Source of the DNA: Pandoraea terrae
GTDB taxonomy: Bacteria > Pseudomonadota > Gammaproteobacteria > Burkholderiales > Burkholderiaceae
DNA length: 64,000 nt
NCBI RefSeq assembly: GCF_902459695.1
Contig: NZ_CABPRZ010000020.1
Location: forward strand, 1-64,000
Reading direction: 5' to 3'
The position numbers and the translations under genes were made by a program. The notes under the pieces are model-generated. The model was not told the origin of the DNA and did not search any database. It saw only the letters and a program-made list of their open reading frames with translations. Of this stretch, positions 9,358-16,542 are shown piece after piece. Each line of letters opens with the position of its first letter. Position 1 is the first letter of the stretch.

Positions 9358-10290
9358 ATGTTTCACTTTCAAACCAGAATAGAAAATGTGAACGACCTCC
9401 AAGTGCTGCTGCACACGGTCAGCGGAGGGTCATTGACTGCCGCTGCCCGGGCACTCGGCATCACGCCAGCGGCGGCCAGCGCAACGTTAAAGCGGCTCGA
9501 GGCTCAGCTGGGCACGCGTCTGTTCGAACGCTCCACACGTGCGATGCGGCTTACGCCGTCAGGTCAAATCCTTCTGGAGTACGCCCAGCGCGCGTTCGAA
9601 CTGCTTGCAGAGGGGGAATCCCAGCTCGATGCCGAACGCGGCGCACTGGTGGGCACCGTGCGTGTCTCGGCACCGTCGGACCTTGCTCGGACCGTGCTAA
9701 TGCCAATGTTTGATGAGTTCTTGCGCCTTCACCCCGGGGTGAAACTGGCGCTCAATGTTGGCGACCGCGTGCTCGACGTGCTACGAGACGAGGTGGACTT
9801 GGCTATTCGGTACGGCGAGTTGAGCGACTCTCGCCTCGTGGCCCGCCTACTTTCGCTTGCACACCCCGTCCTGAGCGCTTCTTCCGACTATTTACGTCGT
9901 CACGGCACGCCACGTACGCCAACAGACTTGGTGGACCACAACTGCATCTCATTCATTCGCGGCGGACGCACGTTCAGCTCGTGGCGCTTCGGTCAGAACG
10001 GCCAATGGACCACGGTAAGGGTCAGTGGAGACCGGATCGTGGATGACGCCTCGCTGGCACGCGAATGGGCAGTTTCGGGAGCCGGAATCATCTTCATGAC
10101 AGAGATCGAACAACGGCGTGATCTGCAAAGCGGCAATCTGGTGCGGCTACTGACCGAATGGGAGACAGATCCGTATCCCTTGCATGCTCTCTTACCTAGC
10201 GGGCGCTTCGTCCCCAATCGCGTTCGCGCGCTCGTGGACTTCATCGCTGGGCGCTTTGCTGAACTCTGGCTATCAAACACGGAGCACTGA
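9358..10290 (+). CDS. LysR family transcriptional regulator
   Basis: 310 residues. The winged HTH covers about residues 12-70 (LQVLLHTVSGGSLTAAARALGITPAAASATLKRLE..LGTRLFERSTR), followed by a periplasmic-binding-like effector domain. The family usually starts closer to the HTH, so a GTG at 9388 is a credible alternative to the ATG at 9358. The arrangement, divergent from the MDR-GlcG-NTF2 operon, makes that operon its likely target. Confidence 0.9.
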   Translation: MFHFQTRIENVNDLQVLLHTVSGGSLTAAARALGITPAAASATLKRLEAQLGTRLFERSTRAMRLTPSGQILLEYAQRAFELLAEGESQLDAERGALVGTVRVSAPSDLARTVLMPMFDEFLRLHPGVKLALNVGDRVLDVLRDEVDLAIRYGELSDSRLVARLLSLAHPVLSASSDYLRRHGTPRTPTDLVDHNCISFIRGGRTFSSWRFGQNGQWTTVRVSGDRIVDDASLAREWAVSGAGIIFMTEIEQRRDLQSGNLVRLLTEWETDPYPLHALLPSGRFVPNRVRALVDFIAGRFAELWLSNTEH

Positions 10291-10670
10291 AGAAGGCGTC
10301 CGGCAGTCCGAGTTGATCACGCAGCGCCTTTGGAACGGTCATGGCCCCGAAACTGGCCAGGTCGGACGTGGCACTGCCCATCATTGAAGTTTGCTCGCAT
10401 CGCGTCCGAGCGGCGGCGCGAATCGCGGCATTATCTGCCGTTTGGGGGGCTAGTTCGCTTCGAGCAGAAGCTCTGGGGCGGCGGGGGAGCGCCCACCAGT
10501 CCCAATGGCCGGTGTTCGTCACACTGCCGGCCTCGAGCATGGGAGGTGCAAATGGCAGCAATGGCCGAGCCACTGCCATCTGCCCCATCTTCGCGGATGT
10601 CCCTTGTCTGGCCAGCAGCGGACGGTCATTGTTGCAATATTAGCCCCTCGGCAGGGACCGGTTTTGGCCG

Positions 10671-10763
10671 AAAGCACTAGTTCGATGAGCGTTCGGCAGA
10701 ACGGACATTGGAGTCCTCAACGGCAGCTTTCAGGCAGTATGTGTGAGCGCGGACCTCCGGCCA
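10671..10763 (+). repeat. Dispersed intergenic repeat, copy A
   Basis: About 90 bases that match, in inverse orientation, 54391-54490, at roughly 85% by eye. Shared blocks include CCAATGTCCGTTCT, GAAAGCTG, CGTTGAGG and TCATCGAAC. Both copies are intergenic. Confidence 0.75.
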
Positions 10764-11037
10764 TTACCGACCGATGGCGCGTGTGTTCGCGCAGACAACC
10801 GAGTGACCGATCCGCTTCAGGTACCGGACATTCATGATCTCATGTGCCGTTCGCGATCGCGTACCGCTCCATATCGATTTCTCGTTTCCAGTCAAGGGCG
10901 TCAACATCGAATCCCGCATCCGTAAATGGGGGGGCGGGCGACTTGGAAACCGTTGTCGTGCCTGAGTTCCCTTGGCTTTGATCCGCGAACGCGCTGACTC
11001 ACACTGGGAGCGCTCGGCATTCAAGCAAACGCGCCGC

Positions 11038-11193
11038 TCAACGGCTTCGCGTGGCCTGAGGCGCTGATGTGCTAACTTGAATCTGATCCTGACAATCCGG
11101 GAATTCGGCCGGTGATAGGCCATTCAGCACACTGTGCGGCCGCGTATCATCGTAATGGGAATGCGCATTCTGTAGTATGCCAACGTACTGCAT
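11038..11193 (-). pseudogene. C-terminal remnant of IS3-family transposase (OrfB)
   Basis: Minus-strand translation from about 11190 to a stop at 11038 reads HYDDTRPHSVLNGLSPAEF, the signature C-terminus of IS3-family OrfB integrases (YN..RPHSSLG.LTPAEF). The DDE catalytic core is absent, so only about 50 codons survive and no inverted repeats were found. Confidence 0.65.
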
Positions 11194-11247
11194 GACCGAT
11201 CGATCGGTTATATTCTGCAGGCAGTCACAGTGGAGAATAATAAGTAA

Positions 11248-12360
11248 ATGCGAATCGGGGTTCTGTGTGTCCTCTCCGTCTTGGTTATGTTGGGCGGATG
11301 TGCGTCGATGACGGGCGGTTCATCGCAGGAGATTCTGGTTACCACGTCGACCAAGGACGGCGCGGGCGTAGAGGGTAGCAACTGCCTGCTCTCCAACGAA
11401 AAAGGCGCGTGGAACGTCACCAGCCCGGGGTCAGTGGCAGTCAACCGTTCGAATAATGCCTTGGTGATCAAGTGCGTCAACCCGCCTTTACCGGAAGGCA
11501 CGCTTGTCGCGCCCTCCAAGACGCGCGACGCCATGTATGCGAATCTCTTGGTCGGCGGGCTGATCGGCGTCGCCGTCGACCATTCGTCGGGTGCCGGCTA
11601 TGAGTATCCGCCACGCGTCAATGTCGTGATGGGCGCTACGGGGGCGGCCGCCATGCCACCGGAAGCACAGCCTGCCCGGCGAGCCGCCGTACACGATCGC
11701 CGCTTCGACCTGCCTCCCACCTCCGGATTTGCGGCGGGATCTGACGTTCAGGCCGTCCCCTATCCGGCTGCGCGCAAAGGCTATGTCGAGTATGTGACCA
11801 AGCCGGTGCCGAAAGCGTTCGTGCTCGGAGATGGCGGCGCGTACGCTTATCGGTACAACACCAGTGCCGCCGTCCAGCAGGCGCTGGACGTCTGCCGTGC
11901 CAAATATTCGAATTGCCGCCTGTATGCTTATGACGACGTGGTCGTCTGGACCCCGGAAACCACCGCCACTAACATACAGACTAGCCCGTCGGTCAAGTCA
12001 GCTGCCGATGCGCCTGCAAGTACACCCGCAGCAGTTCCAGTGGTGGGTCATAAGTTCGTTGTGCCGCAGGCTTCCGGATTCGCGTCGCTGGAAGACGCCA
12101 TGGCATTGCCGCTAGTGAGCGATAAAGTGCGAGAACGCTACAAGCATTTCTTGACGCTCCCGTATCCCCGTGCCTTCGTGATTTCAAATCGTGGGGGCTG
12201 GCGCTTCTATTCGGGTCGTCCCACGGTCATGCACGACGCCCTGGAACGTTGTCTGGCGGACGGCGCGCAATGCTGGCTGTATGCGGTGGATAATCGGATC
12301 GCGTGGCAACTCGATCCGGCCAAGCGAACCGGGTTGGACCAACTGCAGTTGGCGCGTTGA
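11248..12360 (+). CDS. Lipoprotein with two related C-terminal modules
   Basis: 370 residues. The signal peptide ends in the lipobox MLGGC, and a short stretch (NLLVGGLIGVAVDH) in the first third resembles a glycine-zipper segment. Two similar modules follow: DGGAYAYRYNTSAAVQQALDVC..NCRLYAYDDVVVW (about residues 193-235) and RGGWRFYSGRPTVMHDALERC..QCWLYAVDNRIAW (about 312-355), each with a paired Cys that could form a disulfide. Family not recognised. RBS GGAG lies 12 bases before the ATG. Confidence 0.75.
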   Translation: MRIGVLCVLSVLVMLGGCASMTGGSSQEILVTTSTKDGAGVEGSNCLLSNEKGAWNVTSPGSVAVNRSNNALVIKCVNPPLPEGTLVAPSKTRDAMYANLLVGGLIGVAVDHSSGAGYEYPPRVNVVMGATGAAAMPPEAQPARRAAVHDRRFDLPPTSGFAAGSDVQAVPYPAARKGYVEYVTKPVPKAFVLGDGGAYAYRYNTSAAVQQALDVCRAKYSNCRLYAYDDVVVWTPETTATNIQTSPSVKSAADAPASTPAAVPVVGHKFVVPQASGFASLEDAMALPLVSDKVRERYKHFLTLPYPRAFVISNRGGWRFYSGRPTVMHDALERCLADGAQCWLYAVDNRIAWQLDPAKRTGLDQLQLAR

Positions 12361-12755
12361 CGTGCCACGCGCCGGGGTCGATCAACGCGCCGCGCTGGCG
12401 ATAATCATACGGTGAGACGTCGAGTGGGCATAGCGGCAGCACGACCGCGCGTCGGGACGGTATCTGACCCCATGCTCCATCCAGGCGCTTGCGACCGACC
12501 AGCGTCCTGCCGGGCGACAGTCCGACATCAGAGTGGACCGGACATTTGAGTGTCGGTTTTTGCGCACTGTCCAATGGCGGGAGATGGCCGGATGCTGCCA
12601 GACGCTGACGATGTCCGATAGCGGACACTCGCCATCATAGCCTCGCCGTCAAGATCGACCGATCCGAACCATTGAAGTTGTATGCGCACATGATTGTGCG
12701 AAGCCCATCCCTATCACGTGGGTTCCGGTAGCATGAACCCCGTCTGCGGGATCGA
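12361..12755. other. Intergenic region with degenerate inverted segments
   Basis: About 395 bases. Around 12535-12640 are short elements such as ACCGGACATTTGAGTGTCGGT and GTCCGATAGCGGAC, palindromic in style, which look like decayed dispersed repeats. No gene. Confidence 0.35.
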
Positions 12756-13265
12756 CTACTCTGCGGACATCTCAGCGAGCTTCGCCACGGTGTTCATATT
12801 GCGAGCGGTTCCCGTCTTGGCGACTGGGATTTTCAGTTTCGAGTCCGCCATTCCGGTCCCGTAGTGCACGTAAATCTCACGCTTCCCGAGCGCAATTTCT
12901 TCAGTTTGTTGGCCGCTTACCCCATCCAGAGTCTCCGCAGGCGGCGGAGTGTCGAGGAATATCGCAACCGTTCGGTTCGGTGCCGTGGACTTGAATGGAT
13001 TCGCAGCAAGGACCTCTTCCATTTCTTGCCCCGTACGAATCAGAACACCAACGGGCTTACCGGCATATGCCTCAAGGCAACGCTTCAGCGCCGCCTTCAC
13101 CGATTTTGCCGACAGCCTACTTTTGAAGACGACGTTGCCGCTGGCAATGTACGTGCGAACGTCTGAGAATCCGACGGATTCACACATCTTCCGTAGCTCG
13201 GCCATCGGAAGTTTGCCAGTGCCGCCAACGTTCACGGCCCGCAACAGAGCTATATATGTGGTCAT
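12756..13265 (-). CDS. DUF1697 family protein
   Basis: 169 residues. It starts TTYIALLRAVNVGGTGKLPMAEL and continues with GFSDVRTYIASGNVVFKS, the hallmark of DUF1697, and ends NMNTVAKLAEMS. It is a cytosolic protein of unknown function, conserved in many bacteria. It is a single gene here, with no operon partners. Confidence 0.9.
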   Translation of the reverse strand: MTTYIALLRAVNVGGTGKLPMAELRKMCESVGFSDVRTYIASGNVVFKSRLSAKSVKAALKRCLEAYAGKPVGVLIRTGQEMEEVLAANPFKSTAPNRTVAIFLDTPPPAETLDGVSGQQTEEIALGKREIYVHYGTGMADSKLKIPVAKTGTARNMNTVAKLAEMSAE

Positions 13266-13374
13266 GAAAGGATTCTATCGCCACTTTCGCCGACTTCACT
13301 CTGCGCGGCGCGGTGGATCGGATCGCGATTGGCCGTAATGCACGCGGGCGCGGTCGCTTTCAGACCACCGACGC

Positions 13375-13411
13375 AAAAACGCCGAACTGCAATTCAGGTT
13401 GCAGTCCGGCG
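13375..13411 (-). terminator. Rho-independent terminator of the 94-residue gene
   Basis: Long stem CGCCGGACTGCAA/TTGCAGTTCGGCG read on the minus strand, followed by TTTTTGCG. It lies just after the stop at 13439. Confidence 0.8.
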
Positions 13412-13438
13412 AAATTGGCTACTTACTGCTGCTTCCCT

Positions 13439-13723
13439 TTATACCGATGGCTGTGCGACACCAGTCTTGGCTGTCATGCGTTGCCGGCCGATCTTCTCGG
13501 CGAGTGCGTAGGCTTCCGTCGCGAGTTCTTCCATCTGCTCGAAAAACGCGCTAATGAAATTCTCGTCTAGCGATGAGATCGTGCCCTGGCTGCCGATCGC
13601 GGATAGCGCCACGATTCGGCTCGTCAGTTCATTGAGTCGCAGTGATTCCGCGTCTCCGTACTTCAGTGCTTCGTTGATTGCTTCGTCTTCTTCGGGGGGG
13701 AGTTGACGCTGGACTTCAGACAT
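13439..13723 (-). CDS. Hypothetical 94-residue protein
   Basis: Starts at the ATG at 13723 behind a clear AGGAG ribosome site; the longer upstream extension is not protein-like. The product is acidic in its first half (LPPEEDEAINEALKYGDAESLRLNELTSRIVALS), predicted helical, with no membrane segment or Cys. It is followed by a strong terminator, which supports a real single-gene transcript. Family not recognised. Confidence 0.65.
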   Translation of the reverse strand: MSEVQRQLPPEEDEAINEALKYGDAESLRLNELTSRIVALSAIGSQGTISSLDENFISAFFEQMEELATEAYALAEKIGRQRMTAKTGVAQPSV

Positions 13724-13839
13724 AGTCAGGCTCCTTGCTGCGCGGAAAAAAGCGCCCGCCCTGACGCTGCCAGCGAAGAGGAGACCTCGATAACGACGGG
13801 TGGGCGGGCTACAAGCCGGGGTGAGATACCGCACTAGCG

Positions 13840-14255
13840 CTACAACGGCTGACCGTTAGGTCACCCAGCCTGAGCCCGCCCATATAAAAATGGCGCACTC
13901 GTGCCGCGGCACGTGCGACCGCAAACTTCGCGGTCGTGTGCCAGCGCTAGCTCCAGGATCTCACTCCTGCATCGCGGTTTGTATCCCGCGACAGCAAAAG
14001 ATTACGATCCCCACGCGCCCTGCACAACCCGAATTCTATGGTTTCGCCTGCTTTTCAGAATCGTCCGATTCGGGAAATGGGAAAACTACGTAGAAGGTAC
14101 GTTTGATGCGTAACATCCACCGTATTTTTTCGCGTTTCGCACGAAGTCGCGCCAATGGCGTGCGTACGTTCAGCGTTTGCATTCAGACCGCTCGCACGAA
14201 GGACTCGCCGAAATACTCACGGCGGGCACGCTCATGTCCCGCCGCCTGGAACCCG
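13840..14255. other. Intergenic region
   Basis: About 415 bases, locally less GC-rich than the genes. A 12-base palindrome GTGCCGCGGCAC lies at about 13900. No gene is supported. Confidence 0.35.
14220..14244 (-). terminator. Weak terminator hairpin after the PBP-like gene
   Basis: CGGCGGG/CCCGCCG stem on the minus strand, with a short T-containing tail (TGAGTATTT). It lies just past the stop at 14256. Confidence 0.4.
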
Positions 14256-16355
14256 TCAGTCCAGCTTGGCCCGCTCGATAGCCGCTTCCCTTTCGGAAAG
14301 CGGCAAGTAGCCTTGGGGCGAGGCAGCAACCGCCTCCTGTCCTTCGCGGGACAAGACGAGCCGCAGAAATTCACGGGCGAAGGAATTTAGCGGCTGCCGG
14401 ACGTAGATAAGCAGTTGGCGATCCAGCGGATAGCGACCAGACATGATGTTTTCCTCCGTCAGCGCCACCGGTTCCTCTCCGGCGTGTCTCGCCAGCGCTA
14501 GCGCACGCACGGACGGCGTTGTCCGCATGGCGGCCGCATATCCGATTGCCAGCGGATCCTCGGACATGTGCCGCACCACATCGGCGGACTGATGGAATTC
14601 AGTCATGCCGTGGGCAAACGTCTGTCCGCCGAGTCCGGCCTTCTGCATGAATTGCGCGAGCGGCGTACCCCGCTCGACACCATAGAGATGTATGGGCCGT
14701 GCCGCCCAATCGCCTTGCGCTCCCAAATCCCCCCAACGCGTGGCCTTACCCGTATAGGCTTGCGCGAGTTGTTCGAGCGTCAACCTGCCGATCGGATTGT
14801 CGCGATGAACGAAAACCGCCAGAGGACCGCTCAACGCCCTCGGGTCGAGCGAAGCATGGGCCACGCGGAACTCGATCGGGTCGCTACCGGTGACAGCACG
14901 ATAGTCGGCCAGTTGCTGCGGCGTGAACTCTGCACCCATCGGTGCAATTGCCGATTGCCCTCTCGCAAGCGCCGCAGGCGCAAAGCGAGTGCCGGGCAAA
15001 TTCAGGGATACCCGGATGCCCGGATGCGTGGCAGCAAAACGCGCCACTTGACGGTCCAGCATCTGTTGCATGTCGTTGTAGCCAACGATGGCGATAGCGC
15101 CGTCGGGCGTCAGGTAACTGGCACCTTTTGGCGTTTCCAGCGTGGCCGGTTGGTAGTGCGGCAAATCAGGATCGACCTCCGCGGCGTGCACACCGGCAAC
15201 CGGATCGCAGCCGTCGGCACTCCCGCTTGCCACCAACAGTCGCCGTGCGTCATTCGCCTGGGCAGCGCGCAGCGGCAGCATCACCCCCTGGTCCAGTGCA
15301 ATCTGCTGACCCTCGCGGCTCAAGATGAAGCGCACGAACTCCCGCAGCGCCGGATCCAGCGGGCGGCCGGGCCAGCGCGTCAACACGATGTCGGCAACGC
15401 GGCTGAGCGGATAGCGAGCCAGCGCGACGTTTTCATATGACACATCGACGAAGGGCTTGCCCGCGTCCTGCGCCAACGGCACCGTCTTGATGCCCGCGGC
15501 CAGGTGCCCCATGCCGGTGAAGCCAATCGCGTAGGGATCCGCCGCCACCTGTTTGGGCACTTCGGCCTCGGTGCCATCGACTGGCACGTCGTCGCGCCAC
15601 TGCCCCTGCAACGGACCCACGCTTAGCACGCGCTCACGCACGACCACGGCCCGGGCCGAATTTTCCCGGCCTTCCCAGGCGGCGGCGCCGACCACGTGTA
15701 TCGGCTTGTCCCCCCATTCGGCCACCCCCAGGTCGCCCCAAGTGCGCACCGGTCCGTGGCCGCGAAGGCGCGTCCTGGAAAAGATTGCGTCGAGCTGAGC
15801 CAAAGTCAGGCCCTTGACCGGATTGGCATCGTTCACGACCACGCCGATGGTGTCGAGAAATCCGAAGTGCCGATAGGCGCCGCCGACCACCGGAATCGCT
15901 TGCGGCGCCATGCCGTGCGCGCGTCGGAACGCGGCAACGTCGGACGCCGTCATGTCGCGCGATACGAAGGCGAAGTCGCTGTCACCGTCCAGGAATCGGT
16001 GCATCGGAGGGCTCAGGTCACCTTGTGGAGCGAGGTACGGCGGCGGCACGCTGATGCTCACGCCGGGCTGTCGCGCGTGAAACCCCGTCACCCAGGCATG
16101 GACGAGCTGCGGCATGATGGCGCTCGCGCTGCCTTCGAAAGACCCCTGCAGCGGCTGCGCAGAACACGGTTGGTAGGCAGGAAGGTCTTTGTCGAGCCGG
16201 GGTTGTAGCCACTCAGGCTCGGGGAGTGGTCGGCCCTCGCGCGCCCACGCAGCCCCCGAGCCGCCGGCGTCTTCGGCGGAGGCAGTCGACACCGCGCATG
16301 GCAGCAGGAATGCCGCCACGAGGGCAAGACGCAGCACAATGAGGTTAGATTGCAT
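14256..16355 (-). CDS. Exported protein with two PstS-like phosphate-binding domains
   Basis: 699 residues with a signal peptide (LVAAFLLPCAVSTASA). Two tandem type II periplasmic-binding domains of the PstS-like kind are visible. The first covers about residues 65-365 (GSASAIMPQLVHAW, DFAFVSRDM, TIGVVVNDANPVKGLTLAQLDAIFS, TWGDLG, FVRFILSREGQQIA). The second covers about 420-695 (IAIVGYNDMQQML, PLAVFVHRDNPIGRLTLEQLAQAYTG, RWGDLG, FLRLVLSREGQEAV). PstS normally has one domain of about 330-350 residues. No pst transporter genes are adjacent, so ligand and role are unknown. Confidence 0.75.
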   Translation of the reverse strand: MQSNLIVLRLALVAAFLLPCAVSTASAEDAGGSGAAWAREGRPLPEPEWLQPRLDKDLPAYQPCSAQPLQGSFEGSASAIMPQLVHAWVTGFHARQPGVSISVPPPYLAPQGDLSPPMHRFLDGDSDFAFVSRDMTASDVAAFRRAHGMAPQAIPVVGGAYRHFGFLDTIGVVVNDANPVKGLTLAQLDAIFSRTRLRGHGPVRTWGDLGVAEWGDKPIHVVGAAAWEGRENSARAVVVRERVLSVGPLQGQWRDDVPVDGTEAEVPKQVAADPYAIGFTGMGHLAAGIKTVPLAQDAGKPFVDVSYENVALARYPLSRVADIVLTRWPGRPLDPALREFVRFILSREGQQIALDQGVMLPLRAAQANDARRLLVASGSADGCDPVAGVHAAEVDPDLPHYQPATLETPKGASYLTPDGAIAIVGYNDMQQMLDRQVARFAATHPGIRVSLNLPGTRFAPAALARGQSAIAPMGAEFTPQQLADYRAVTGSDPIEFRVAHASLDPRALSGPLAVFVHRDNPIGRLTLEQLAQAYTGKATRWGDLGAQGDWAARPIHLYGVERGTPLAQFMQKAGLGGQTFAHGMTEFHQSADVVRHMSEDPLAIGYAAAMRTTPSVRALALARHAGEEPVALTEENIMSGRYPLDRQLLIYVRQPLNSFAREFLRLVLSREGQEAVAASPQGYLPLSEREAAIERAKLD

Positions 16356-16542
16356 GTTCGGTAGCTTGCCCCTGATGTCGGCGCGACAGCATGCTGCGGG
16401 CTTTCAGCCCCCGGCGCTGCCAGGAGCCTTTGCTCTCGATGGTCCGACGCATCCACGTACCCTATGCGCCGAACCTGAACAGAATCTGAAATTTCTATTA
16501 ATGTCTGTTTGTCTTTCCGATAACCGGGCCATTGGCGAGTGT

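Larger units (their letters stand above)
10291..11247. other. Long intergenic region with repeat and IS remnant
   Basis: About 960 bases without a functional gene. It holds a dispersed repeat copy (10671-10763), an IS3-type transposase tail (11038-11193), and a 14-base perfect palindrome ACCGATCGATCGGT (11195-11208) just before the lipoprotein gene, which may be an operator. ORFs at 10241-10588 (minus) and 10330-10680 (plus) match no family I know. Confidence 0.5.

Noticed and set aside
10241-10680. ORFs on both strands in the repeat-rich gap
   Set aside because: Neither has recognisable domains or start signals; overlap of both strands suggests chance in GC-rich DNA.
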